NCBI GenBank assembly: GCA_949710005.1
Contig: OX453287.1
Span: 15,966,560-16,030,559, forward strand
DNA length: 64,000 nt
Direction: 5' to 3'
Source: Ricordea florida
Taxonomy: Eukaryota; Cnidaria; Anthozoa; Corallimorpharia; Ricordeidae
The notes below the pieces were generated by a model. That model made no database searches and was not told where the DNA came from. It saw only the letters and a list, made by a program, of their open reading frames with translations. A program made the translations under genes and the position numbers. Shown in pieces: positions 36,163 to 48,627 of the stretch (the stretch's first letter is position 1; every line of letters starts with the position of its first letter).

Positions 36163-37631
36163 GTAAGTCCACGTGTTTTCGTAGTTTGTTTACGTTCGAT
36201 TAAAGTTGCATAAATGATAGGGATAACTGCATTTGGTCGCGTGGGAGCTTCCAAAATATTCCGATAACGACTGTATTATCTGTCTTACACAAAAACGCCT
36301 AATAAGTTATAAAGTGGCACATGTCGTGGCCAATGAGATGTATACTGAATATATATAAATGGTACATATAAGTTTGAAAATACTTATATACTGTATACTC
36401 AGCTCTGCTATCACAGCATTGAGCACTTTATGCCAAGGTTGACTGTACCTTCATACGTAAATGGTACATATAAACACGATGAGATGATGTACTTCATCAG
36501 TGCGTAGAATTGATATTTCTACTGGCCTGTTAAAATTTCCTTCGTAGTAGATTGGAAATGTTTCATTTTTTCTTAGATCGTAAAAGAAATTTTGGATTCT
36601 CAAGCTGCATCGTCCCACGATTCGCGGCAAGAGAGGAGTTAAAGGGTGTCATGGATGAACTGGCAGAACAGGACCCAGCAGCCCTACACACTGTGATCCC
36701 GGACAAGGAGGACAAAGATGCCGCTAAAACCGAATACAACTGGCAAAAAGCAAAGGAGACAGTGATATGTCCTCCTACCTGTTCTGGTATTAATAGTTGT
36801 TAGATTTATGTAATCCACTGTCATGTGATAATAATTTCAAAGGCTATTTGATTGAGGCTGTTTACAGCTTAGCCCACAGGCTGTGTCTAGTGCAAATAAT
36901 CAAATGAATATAAATTAAAAAACTTCTCAAACGAGTGATAGTGACTATGAAATTGTTCCAAACTTGTCAATGTACATTCCAGAGGGTAGTTAGTACTTCT
37001 CTTTTCTACAGATGCAGAGCTACAACCAATGACACAAAACACAACAGTTGTTGGAAGAAAAAGAGGTTAACCAGTGTGTAGGACCTGTGGAAATCCAAGG
37101 AAAGGCCATAAAAAGGGCAATGCTGCAGTATAAGTGCAAGCTAGGGCATTTATAAATCAACAGAGACCAAAACCAGAAACAACCTTTGTTGTTGGAAATA
37201 CTCTAGGGTGATTTTGCCCCAAACTCGAATTTTCTCATGATGGTTTCATTTGTCTGCACTGCTTAAATTGAAAAAGGAATTCGTGTATGGAGTTATTTCT
37301 AGGTTTGTCAATACTTTTGAAGTGTGCAGTTCAGTACATTTTCAAAACTGAAAAACTCTGAATTGGGGGCAAAATGACCTCTAATAGGGGGTGAACTGGT
37401 ATGGAGCGAAACAACCAGTTACCAGGGGAAATGACTAGTGAGAGTAAATTGGCCGTGAGAGATTACAACCAATACACCTTTTATTATGAACAGGATCAGT
37501 TGGTAATCTGCTAGTTGTAAATTTCCTATCCAAAAAAGTTTTCAATGTTAATATACCTAACCACATCGCTTCTTCCTAGCTACATTAAGTGCCATTGGGT
37601 ATAAAAATAATTATTTGTTAAACTTTATCAC

Positions 37632-38972
37632 ATTAATCATCTTCCTCATATCCCTGCAATCCCTCTTCTTTGGCAGTTGGAAAAGTTTTCCTGATGCTGT
37701 TGTAAACACAGCTAGGTAGAGGAAGACGGTTTGATGCCCCAACATATCCCCATACAAGTCTTAGAAACTGTAAGCAACAGCCCGAAGGAACCTGTGGAAA
37801 ACAAGTTGTACATTATATTGTGTGTAATCCCTGCCAAAATTACTCATGTAATTTCTAAATTGTTGTTCAAATTTTATTTTCCTCGGTTTGAAACTCATTA
37901 TCATACATTACAATACCAGAAAACAAAGGAAAATAAAATTTGAACCAAGGATAAAATTGAACTACAATATATACACATTGAATCGTTTATAATAATATAC
38001 TCTTCAAAATCATGCACAGTTATTTGCACATCTGATTAGAGTTGATCGTATGACCCCCAAAATGCAACAACACATAGTAACATATGTATTATGCAACATC
38101 CCCTTACAGCATATTTCAGTGACCATTCACTTCCCCGGAAAGTTAAAGTTAGGCACGCGAATATGCTTTGTATTTTGTCCTTTGATAGTTGTATTTATTC
38201 CCTGAAGAAGGCTCAACATTCAGTTTGGCAAAATTGAATGTAGCAGTATAGAACTTAGTGTACCTGAATTTAGTAGGAGAGATCATTAAACCAAGGATAA
38301 AATTGAACTACAACATATACATCTACAAAAGTTCATGTAAACTTACTCGTGCTATGCTGTGTCTCCATGAGCCAACCCTGTGGTGTAGGACTTTTTCTGT
38401 TTCGTTTTAAAGCCGGCGCCAGCAGCGTGAAGAAGTCATCTATTTAAACAAACTGCAACGAAACCAGGATGTGAAAGTTATGCATTCGCCTTCTTGCTCT
38501 ATCCCCTCCATTCTTTCCCAACACCGGTTCACCTCTATGCAGCATCTGCACTCTTCGTGGTTCACGACATATTCCAAGTTGGAACATTTGCACCTTAGAA
38601 ATAAAGTGTTAAATTCTCAAATTTACGTTTGCACATAGAGTAACACTTTATACAAAGAGATCAAAGTGATACGAAAAGAACGTGGTTCAATAATAGAAAC
38701 TAAGGTAGCTAGCGATCAAAGAGTTTGTGTCTATTAAGCAAGTAAACATGACAAGGAGAACACAAACCAGTTTTCCACGGGTTCTACTCCAGAAAACCTG
38801 CTCCATAGAATTTCCTCTTCTGCTTCTTGAGCTACTTGCTCGAAGAACTCGGCTCTTCCTTGTTCGGCAAAAAGTCTTCGTTTGCAGAAACAAAACTATC
38901 CTCAGACGCTTCTGAAGAATTTTCACTACTTAAATTATCCAAAGGTTCTTCGTCGGATATTGTAGACATCAT
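37632..38972 (-). pseudogene. P2X7-like domain gene remnant, Kolobok-like copy 2
   Basis: Counterpart of 10305-11645 with the same exon structure and the same frameshift near its 46th codon. The shared lesion dates the break before transposition. Confidence 0.55.
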
Positions 38973-39297
38973 AAAAGAGGGCGAAAAAGCGCTACAAATG
39001 AGAACGCGAACAACAATTTAAGTCGTAAACAAGGAGGAAAACAGCGAACGACGTGAGAACGTTGAGCCTATGACGTCACGACCAAGTTGTCTGCTGTACA
39101 AATGCAGGCTCAGATGAAACGAGTTTTTAGTAATGGCGGACGATTTTTGGGAGACTTTGAAGCGGAAAAAAACAATGATCGAAGGTTTGCTGCTTGTTTT
39201 TATCAACTTCTAGTGATAGCAATAAACGCAATACAACATTCTTTACACAAATTGCTCCGAAGTAAAAGTGTGTTTTTTCGTCGCAGGGGCACTTTAA

Positions 39298-41764
39298 ATT
39301 TGTTTATCTAAAATGGAAATTCTTCAATTAGCTGTTGGTTTGTCCGTTTATAAGAATCATACATATGGCATCAAGTTAAGGTAGATTTTCATGGTTGATT
39401 TCCATTTCTGATTGTTCAACCATGTTATTAAAGGCGGTTGAAGCGACACTTTACAGCGAACGCCGGCCACTTTAAATAAGACCATTTACATGGTTACTTA
39501 GTGAAGTTAAAAGTAGTAGGATTTATGCTTTCATTTTTAAAGTTTTTTACATAAGTGCGTTTAGATAATACTTAAAAGCTCTATTGTGCAACCAACAATT
39601 CTTTGCCCACACTCTAATTTAAAATAACATTCCATTTATAATGCGTTCTTTCGTCGAGTTTAAACAATCGCCAACACAACAGCGCAATTCATAGAATGTT
39701 CAACCGTTTACGCTCGAAAACAATGTGACGGACATTGTTACGAAATATAACAAATTTTCCTTTCACTGTATCTTTTAATAAAAAAAAAATGCTCACGTAT
39801 TCAGTAATCGTCTGTGACGAGTCTCAAGGAAAAGATTTTGTCGTGATTTACTTTTCATTAACATTTATGGTCGGCGCTTTACCTACCCAGACAGTTCTTG
39901 CTTTTCTTAAGCTAGACATTACAACTAAAAAGAGTAAAAATAATTTTAATTTAGACATCTTTGCTGTCGAGCTGATGAGTAGACTAAATATGAAGAATCT
40001 TACGGATTGAGTGAACGGGCTCATGTCAACATGATAGGAAACACTTGCCAAACACTGTTACTGACCTAAATGGATGACAAATTTACCAGAAACCCCAGTA
40101 GTTTTAATTGTGCTCCAAATATATGCAGCTTTAGAAAATTTTTAGTTAATTGCAACGTTATGGTTGTCGGACACTGCCCCGTTTTCTCCCAAATGATTGG
40201 TAGGAGTCTGTGTTTGCGCATCAGAGATTTCCATTTCCAAGTAACTGATAGGTAACACAGACTGGTTTTTGGTATTCTAGTTGTGGCGTAATTGCTCCTT
40301 TTGTACTGCGGTATTTTGGAAATTAAACGGTGTTGAACCTTTTTCTGTTTTCTTTCTAGGAATTGTTTTAAATGCGGTATTCTTTGAAATAGATGGGACG
40401 TGGACACTTTGCAATTAACTGTCGCACAGAGCACAATGGGTAAGTTTTGAATGGTTCATTTCCTGTAATGAATTTTCTAAAGAAGAGAAAAGACGAAAAT
40501 CATTCACACGATTACAGCCTTAAATTTACGTTGGCTGCAATGCATAGCTCTTTGCCATCCATTTTAAATTTCTTAAAGCAGAAAATTATTTAAGTAACTG
40601 TTTATCTGTCCGTTCGTAACGATTCTACATGTGGCAGTTGTGCAAGTCGCTTTTGTTCGTCTCGATTTCCTTTTTGTCAAGTGTGTTATAGTGGTGATGA
40701 AAACGACACTTATATCGTTTCCATGGTTACTAAGTAAAGTTGAAGTTGGTAGATTTCATTTTTTTATTTTCAAAGCTGGCTTACGTGTATTTAGATAATG
40801 CGTAAAAGCTCCTGTGTGGAACCAACTATAATTTAGTAATGCCGTAAGTAAATGTTAAGTTTAAAATGTTTCCTTTAGTGGAGTGGACCGTCGCTGACAG
40901 AACAGAAGCCGTTTTCTTTAACAGTTAAGAAACAACCCGTGTTTCTTTAGATATCCAAACACGTCACTGTGCTTAATTTCCTTTGTTTTTCTCTGATGTA
41001 GTATTAAGACGTTTAATAAGCATATGCTAAAGACAACGGCTTTAGTTGAGAAGGTCACAATGATCACAAATTGGCCTTTAACACATCAAAGACAATCGAC
41101 GTCTTATTTCCAACGGCAATTTCTCAAAATCAGCTCAGGGGTATAGTGTATAGTTTTTAGAGGCAATAGATATCAGCGACTCGTGCTTCGTGTTTCATCA
41201 TAAGTTCCAAACACCTCGAAACAATAAAAGCGCTCGTCATGCAGGCTTTTGCCTTCATTAGTTTCTCTGTCTTTGAAACCTATGACAAAACAGTCGCACT
41301 CGTTTTTAATATACTACCTACACATAGTTTATTTGTGGTATTGCTGGATCGATATTGTTTACCCGCTCAATAGGGAAAGTTTATTCTCAAAGTTTCCTTT
41401 CTATTAGTTCAAAGAAATGATTTTCACAGTACGCACTTTCCTTGGAACTAACATCGATTGTTGATGGTTTACCCAAGTAGATGGTTTTTGGTCAACTTCT
41501 TTCTAATGATGTTTACTTGTTTTCCAGAAATTCGCTTCTATGCCAGCTAAAAATAACTTAGCAGTTATGAGAGCGCATGCAAGATTCGAGAAAAAGATTT
41601 TAATTGAACATAGCTACGAATCAAATACTGACAGATGTCCCCAGAAAATAGCATGTTTATCGCCAAGGACCTCTGAGTCCATGAGCAATTATTTATCTTC
41701 CCTTCTTCTTAGGTACATGTACGTCACTCCTGTTCTTCTTACTTGATGAACACAAAACACGCTA
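39298..41764. other. Non-coding region, contains both halves of the local duplication
   Basis: 39298 to about 39780 and 40340 to about 40960 are the duplicated segment. The short frames at 39735-40010 and 40066-40434 have no recognisable domain. No gene supported between 40960 and 41764. Confidence 0.45.
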
Positions 41765-42185
41765 CAGTAAAAACCCGCGTATAAGAACCTAACATTTAAG
41801 AACCTGTTAGGCTAAAATTTCAGTTTTAAGCACCCTTCACATAAGAACCATTTTAGGCTAAAATGCTAAAACAGGTTCTTATTTTCAAAAAACCAAAAAT
41901 AATCTTCTCTAAAATATACATTGGACATTAAAGATCATTTATAAATTCAGGGGCGGATGCAGGGGAGGGGTGCAGGGGGTGCGCACCCTACCTCAAACAA
42001 CTTTACGACCCCTCCCTGGACAAAATCCTGGATCCGCCACTGAAATTCTACTTTATTTCTTGACAAAAAGTTAAGAACCTAATTAAGAACCTAGTTAGCC
42101 TAATTTTACACTAAATACCATTTATATAAGAACCTGTTTAGGCTAACTTGAAAAAACCTAGGTTCTTATACGCGGGTTTTTACTG
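41765..42185. mobile_element. 421-bp MITE, Tc1/mariner-type
   Basis: Inverted ends CAGTAAAAACCCGCGTATAA are flanked by TA (41763-41764 and 42186-42187). The interior repeats AAGAACCTGTTAGGCTAA-like motifs. No gene; a second small element is nested inside. Confidence 0.8.
41948..42042. mobile_element. 95-bp nested MITE, hAT-like ends
   Basis: Ends CAGGGGCGGATGCAGG and CCTGGATCCGCCACTG; flanking AAATT on both sides. The CAG...CTG ends and GGCGGATCCAGG core are common in hAT-type MITEs. An 8-bp duplication is not complete, so the class is tentative. Confidence 0.5.
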
Positions 42186-42563
42186 TATTAGCTGTGCTAC
42201 AAAAATTAAAGAAAAGCCTTGACACGAAATTCAGAATATTTTATTTCGCAAATTAGCCCGCCGTTCACCCTTCAGAGGAAGAAACTGTTCAAATCATAAA
42301 GTTATTACCATAAATATCAATTGGGCTACCATAAAGAAAGATCGACATAAAAATGGTACCCATAACATATTTGTGGTTTATGTTGCCGTGATGCGCTTTA
42401 GTTAATGAGCTAGCCTGCGAAACAAAAGACACAAAAAACGAAAACAGTAACAGCTAAAACTGGCAACTTGCACAATATTCAAGATAAGTTCTAATTAACC
42501 TTAAGAAGCTGTAATCAAGAGTAAACGCTAGCACTGCACTATTTGTTCCGTCCGAAAGTTTGC

Positions 42564-45439
42564 TTATTTGAACCAGATAGAAGTCTGACCAGTTTGATCC
42601 CAGCCGCTAGCCGTGAACCACCCATGATGGGTATAGTGTTGGGATCCCCCGTTCACATCTGGCTCATAAGTTGTTTGGGTGCATCCAGAGCAAGGGCTAC
42701 GTCCGGAACCTGAATGGACACTTGGAAAAAAGGGGCCCCTGGTAAAGGACGAAAACTGTTTAGTGCTTTCGTAAAACCCATAACCAGTAGGGTAGCTGTC
42801 ACCCCAAGTAATCCCGAGGGCTTCCCCCAGTGCATATCGAAGGTACGTTCCGCTCTCCCCCTTCAGTGCTTCAACGAGGAAGTCGGTGATGTGCATTTGG
42901 CCTGATTGGGCGCCGTTGTAACGATTATGATTTCTGAAGGAGATTTGGCGAGGGTTGTTCCCTAGATAAATGCGGTACACATGGGTGTACGAGTCGATTC
43001 CGCCCGTGGCAGGGTTGTTCCCTGCTGCCATGATCATGTAACTGGCATTTTGGGCTATCTTAACGGCACCTCCTGGTAGATTTATTACTCCATTAGATGA
43101 AGCTCGTTTGATTGGCTGCCAGTTGTAACCAAAAAGGTTATTCATGTTTGGAATCCCGTGATTCTTAGGATCTACAGCTGCTTTGTGAACATAGCCATAA
43201 CTGGCAAGCATCCAAGCACCGCCGGCAAAGTTCATATCGCAGTAAGTCTCGGCCGCGGCTGACTCACTGGGAGGCTGGATCCAGTACAAACCGCTGCCCA
43301 GACTATCTCCGATATCAAGAATTGCTTGCGCATTCGGTGCAGGGTTATCTTTGCTTCCAAGTCTTTTTCTGTTGCACTGGGCACCGGAAAAGGCGCGAGG
43401 ACATTTACAGGCATTTCTCCCCATACAACTTCCGCCGTTTTGACATGGCTTTTCCGCGCAAAGACCTTCAAAACAAAGAAAATATGAGCGAATATATGAA
43501 TTAGACATTGAGTAATCATATTTTGTTTTCAACGGAATCATTTTCCCAATAAATTATGACGATTTTCTTTTATCTCTGTCTTCGCCTCTTAAAGGCTGAA
43601 AAAACAAAAATCTTGGACAAATGTGTCAACATTTCTGTTTGCCAAGGCACACTTTAACAAAGTCAAATGACCAAGACACATTACTAGGGTGTCACGACTA
43701 GGGTAGCATCGCCTAGACAAACAGATCAATAAACGAGCCATGATACCTGCCAAGTCATCCAAGTCTGACCAATGTACATGACAACGGTACAGGAGACAAT
43801 GTTCAGGTCTATTGTATATGACCAGTACACAAAGATACACGGCCAAAACACATGACTAAGACATCACGACTAAGGCAGCATGATCAAGGCAAATAGACCA
43901 AGGGACATGGTCATCCATGTCCGGCACACTTTACCAGGGCAGCATGACCAAAGCACAAGACTAAGGCGCATAACCATGGTACACGGGATGAAGGCAAATA
44001 GACAAAGAAACGAGTAAAGGCACATGGCTAGGTTATCCATATCCAGGCCTCAAAACTAAGGCACATGACCAATGTAGATAATCAAGGAAGCATGACCAAA
44101 GCATATAGACCGAGACATTGTGAGCAAAGACGCATGGCCAAGTTATCCATTTAACAAATACTAAACGGTTCAGCGTGTACTATCAAGTTAGTTTTCCACG
44201 CGGGAGGTTGCTAAGCACGAGAGAAGCGTAAGAGTCGCACCAGGCGATAGCCAAGTGCGACTCTAGCTTCCTGAGTGCTTGCTTAGTAAACCTCCCAAGT
44301 GCAATCATAACTCGATAGTACACGCTGAACAGTTTACTATTTGTTTTATAACATAATGAAAAGAGAAAAACACTTAAATTTGCCCAGAAGTAGGAGGGAA
44401 TGACGAGAGCATTTTATGAGAGTGCGCTATGGCGTGAACAAATTATTCTTCTCACTAATGCTCCCTAAAAAGAGCATGTGAAGTACTTTTTTCACTAAAA
44501 CCTCTTTTGTTTAAATTTGTTATCCGGTCTGAGTGACATTTGTGTACTTGTTCTCAATACGAGAACCACTACGTGGAACTTACCGGGGCCCAGTGGGACA
44601 CGGCATTGCATAGATATAGTTAACCTCTCGCACCTGTCACGATGGAAGGTTCACTCAATGTAGATAGCTTTGATAAGTCGCTCTTATTCTCGATAAGTTT
44701 CACGATGGAAGGTTCACTCTTAAGTGATCGCTCGTCAATTGTCTCTCCAATTATTCAATCTTACATTTTCGCTCATAAACTAGTGCATCGTAAAGGTTAG
44801 GGAACAAAAAGCTATAATCTTTCTCTTGACTGTCCTCCATGCCTCGTGCTTTTCAAAATGGTGGATAAGATTTCAATGAGCCAGCGAACAAAAGTAACGA
44901 GCCAGCAATATATCTCAGTCAGCGATATATCCCTTACAATGTAACGTTAAAAAAACGACAGAAACCGTCTGCATTTTATAACCGGTGCCAGCCTTCGGCT
45001 GGGCCCCGGTAATATAGAAGGATTTTCCCGAAATTCTGTTGAAAAAGGAAAACAAAATAATTCCCCGGCCTTACTGACGCGTACTCCTTTGAGCGCGCGC
45101 TTGCTTTCGTCACAAGCGTACACTCATGGGCAAATAGTAGACAATGAATTGACCAATGAGAGCGCGCACGTTACTTTGGTTATGGTATAATTCCTGATCT
45201 AGAGCACATGACCAATGCAAATAACCAAGCTACACTGTACATGTCCAAGCTTAAGGCAGATGACTTGGGCACATTACCATGTCATATTGCCCAAGGGTTT
45301 GCCAACTATTCTTTAGACTTAAAGAAAACAAACATACTTTTCTGACAGAAGGCTCCACTGTATCCGGGTGGACACGAGCACCGTGCGGACGTTGGTCCTT
45401 CGCACGACCCTCCGTTGCGGCAGTATAGATGTTTACAAA
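42564..45439 (-). CDS. Secreted/extracellular EGF plus fibrinogen-like domain protein, 5' exons not found
   Basis: Two exons are certain: 45439-45338 (102 nt, phase 1-1, one complete EGF module with CKHLYC, RNGGSC and CSCPPGYSG) and 43465-42564 (second EGF, CAEKPCQNGGSC to CPRAFSGAQC, then about 250 residues of fibrinogen-C-terminal/intelectin-like domain starting ILDIGDSLGSGLYW with YCDMNFAGGAWML). Exon ends match: CAGAAAA|GTATG and TTGAAG|GTCT. Symmetric phase-1 EGF exons are typical of extracellular mosaic proteins. A signal peptide exon must lie further upstream and was not identified. Such coral proteins are often lectin-like and secreted; the ligand is unknown. An AATAAA on the minus strand lies near 42241. 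Confidence 0.82.
43606..44150. repeat. Degenerate minisatellite (GACCAAGGCACAT-like)
   Basis: Loosely repeated ACCAAGGCACATG units of 12-15 bp in the intron of the EGF/fibrinogen-like gene. The same motif resumes at 45195-45300, so about 1 kb of other elements was inserted into one array. Confidence 0.6.
44152..44346. mobile_element. Foldback MITE, about 195 bp
   Basis: Inverted arms TACTAAACGGTTCAGCGTGT and ACACGCTGAACAGTTTACTA, with a shorter internal palindrome around AGTCGCAC/GTGCGACT. It sits where the minisatellite is interrupted. No target duplication determined. Confidence 0.6.
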
Positions 45440-45492
45440 CTGAGGGTTTACAAAACAGAATATTTTATGCTATTAGATTTTCATTTTATTAA

Positions 45493-46667
45493 GGGGGCAT
45501 TACGGTTGGTTTTGGGTGAGATTTTGACAGCTTATTCAAAAAGGCATATGTCACCAAGGATTCATTCAATTGCACTCAAACTTGGTAGGATGAAGGGCAA
45601 GACCATTGCTAACCACATAACAAAGTCTACGTCTGTCAGTTATTAACTCTTTGTTAATTATTAACCATTTGTTAAAGACTACTGATTTTGGAGCTATATT
45701 CCTGCCCCTCAATTTGAGAACTATCTTTTAACAAAAAACACATGATATTTGGTACAGTAAATCCTTGCTCGGTGAAGTGCCAACTTAATTAAGAATTATC
45801 GACTTTTGATTATTCTCGTTACTTTGGCAACCATTTACATTTCAATTTAACTAAATAACTCATAAAACCAGTGTTTCTTGAGCAAATTAAAATTTGCTCA
45901 ATTAGGTTGCAGGTGACTACAAGGACAGTGTTTGTGCCAAATTTGGTGACAATTGCTTAAATACTCTACAAGAAATTTAAGGGGGCACCAAAGTTACTTT
46001 GAAAAACATGATTTTTGGAAAAAACTCAAGTAAAACCTTACTTCTGTCTAAAACAACAAAGAAAAGGTAATTAACTCATTGAAATGGCCTGCCACTTGAG
46101 GGGATTCTTAGGTTTTCCTATGCTTTTTTATTTTACCACCTTGACAAAGTTGTGATTCATCTTCGCCGACAAACGTTTGTACCCCGATGACTACGGTTTT
46201 CTCTAGCTAGACTCTGTTCTTGAACTCCTCGAAAGCCCCTCTTCCTTTAACAAGAAGCCAACTTTTGGCATGACATATGGAAGAAAAGACTAAAAGGTGA
46301 AAGTAAACAAACGACCATTGACGCTCAAAACCAAGTCTACGGTTGCCTGCTTTGTATCCTGGCTTTTATTTAAAGTTTGGACGTTGGAATGGACTACAGA
46401 GGCTTAGGAAATTGAGGAATGTCAATTCAAACAATTTTAAGAAAATCAAACGGCTTTTGGAGATTGATTTGTATGTCGTTGCCATGGCAACCAAAATACA
46501 AACATATCCTACCTTTCGAAAGCTTCGTTATTTAGGCCGAGCAAAATAAATTTTTAATTAAATGCATATATCTTCTAAAAGTAGATAGTCTGAAGAACTG
46601 TTAGAGCCAAAGAAAAAAAAAATGACAAATTTTCCATTTTTTGCCAAAATCTAACCGTAATGCCCCC
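45493..46667. mobile_element. 1175-bp non-autonomous element with TTAA target
   Basis: Inverted ends GGGGGCATTACGGTTGG / CTAACCGTAATGCCCCC are flanked by TTAA at 45489-45492 and 46668-46671. No transposase. The 46343-46549 frame is basic and unremarkable. Ends differ from the 3748-bp element, so it is another TTAA family (piggyBac- or Kolobok-type). Confidence 0.75.
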
Positions 46668-47091
46668 TTAAAGCAGACTTCGTCCAGAATTGCTAAACTA
46701 GGGCACTGAAATATCATTTTTCATATCAAAACCTAAATCAAAGCCAGGTATCCTAAAAAATCAAGAGATTTATAGTGGAACCCCGACATAACGATATGCC
46801 AAGGGAGCAGTGAAATTATATCGTTAAATCGCGGTATCGTTATATCGAGACTCCCGATATAACAATATTGCTGTGAAATAACCGAAAATATCGTTATATC
46901 GGGGTAAAATTAACATGTACATTTTTCACTACATATTGTTTTATTAAACTTGTAATGAGTATCAAATGACTCGCAAACATAGCGTTTCAAGCAACAATTT
47001 GCAAAGCATTAGACGTTATCAAGGTTACACAACAAAGTCTGTGGTATGAATCGAAAAAGGGAAACAAAACAAATCATACATACATACAGAC

Positions 47092-47160
47092 AGACAGACA
47101 GACAGACATACTTTATTGGATCGTCCCCACGGGGCTTTTCAGAGCCAATTTTACATTACA
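47092..47160 (-). repeat. 3' end of a short interspersed element with (CAGA)n tail
   Basis: On the minus strand it reads CTCTGAAAAGCCCCGTGGGG followed by a microsatellite. The same core with a (TATG)n tail lies at 53848-53905, so this is a family with variable microsatellite tails. Confidence 0.6.
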
Positions 47161-47548
47161 AATAAAAGAAAAAAAAGCGAAGTACATGACAATGATGAAA
47201 GGAAGATAAAAGTTAATAAAATTAAATAAAGCAGTCGTTAAGAAGCAAAACGTTTGAACACAGATACAATTGCAAAACTTTAAACATTTGAAGTTGCAAC
47301 TGTAATCGTCTTTTACTTTTCGCTTTTTGCATTAAATTCAATGTTTTTGTTTCAATTGAAACTGTGTACTGATACTATAATATCGTTATATCGGGAACGA
47401 TTTTACGCTCGGTGCGCTAAAAACGCATCGGTAAATCGGGAATATCGTTATATTGAAGATCATTTTATTACACGTAACACGATAATTTTATTCCATAAAG
47501 CTGATTTGTAGAATTCTATACGCTTTATTTTCACATGTGAAAATAGCG

Positions 47549-47581
<33 letters not shown>

Positions 47582-48185
47582 CACCTGTGAAAGTATAACC
47601 AATCAACGATAGCGCAAGGTCTTTCTGAGCCAATCAGAATCGTGCATCGTTACATTCAAATTTTTTTTCAGATTTGGCGCCATTTTTAGCGGCGCGCCTC
47701 CTCCAGATTTTTCTTGCGAAAACGGAAAAGGCGGAGGAAAGCTCTAGGTTTGTGTCGGTTGGTTGCTCCGTAGACGAGTTTGTAGACTTTGTACAGCATC
47801 AAGAAAACAAAAACACATTGACAAAACACAGACAGATGTCTCGTTGCTCAAAAAAGTTTTAGTTTCAAGGAACGAGCTGAGAGAGAATGAAAATATTGAT
47901 GCAAAAGATCTGTCTAATTTTCTGCTTCTAGTTCGAACGAAAGACGGATAACAATACGAACCCACATCGCTCAGGTATTTTCTTTCACGCTTTCATCGTT
48001 ATTTATGAAAGAGTATTCCTCAATCATTATGAAGGAAATGACTTCAGCAGTTTATTTTCTTGATGTAGTGCGGACCAGTGCGATATTTTCCATTGCTATT
48101 AAATTTGCATTTGCTTCTGTTGTTAGTGAGTTTTTACTCAGCTCTAATTTGTGTTCAGAAAACTATTTCAATGAAAATTCTTCTG

Positions 48186-48217
<32 letters not shown>

Positions 48218-48219
48218 GT

Positions 48220-48345
48220 ACTTTGTACGGGGTTGTATTCACTCGTTTTTTTTTTTATCAAAAGCCATCACTCGCTCGTACCTCGCTCGTTCGGGTTTTT
48301 GACACAAACAACTCGTGAATACAACCCCGTACGTCGCACTTTCTA
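48220..48345. repeat. Short foldback repeat
   Basis: Arms GTACGGGGTTGTATTCACTCG-like and its inverse GTGAATACAACCCCGTACG, spacer about 70 bp. Confidence 0.6.
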
Positions 48346-48627
48346 TGAAGTAAACTATATATATCGGGGTTCTGTCCTATACACTTTTATTACTGTAACT
48401 TTTGCCGGGACATAGCATATTTATCGTTAAGCCGGGGTTGTCGTCATATCGAGGATCGTTATATCGGGGTTCCTCTGCACTAGAAATCATCAAGCAATTC
48501 CCTTTGTTGGGACATTTTGAAGTACACACTGTGTTTAAAACGTTTCATTACAACACTTATCCAGGACTACATTTCCGCCACTCTCCAGGTTGGGTTTTCC
48601 TTCATATAACCATAACCTTGTGCTAAT

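Larger units (their letters stand above)
30605..39293 (-). mobile_element. TTAA-flanked Kolobok-like element, copy 2, split by ISL2EU
   Basis: Inverse orientation to 9984-13731, same termini, TTAA at 30601-30604 and 39294-39297. Removing the ISL2EU element (4939 bp) and its 2-bp duplication leaves 3748 bp, exactly the length of copy 1. Only scattered substitutions separate the copies, so both moved recently from one source, and ISL2EU arrived later. Confidence 0.85.
46775..48480. mobile_element. TA-flanked element with GGAACCCCGATATAACGA-type ends
   Basis: Ends GTGGAACCCCG... and, inverted on the right, GTGCAGAGGAACCCCG; TA flanks at 46773-46774 and 48481-48482. The interior repeats ATATCGTTATATCG motifs. 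It contains a retroelement-like tail (47092-47160) and a foldback (48220-48345), so it is a composite. Tc1/mariner-type MITE is the likeliest class. Confidence 0.55.
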
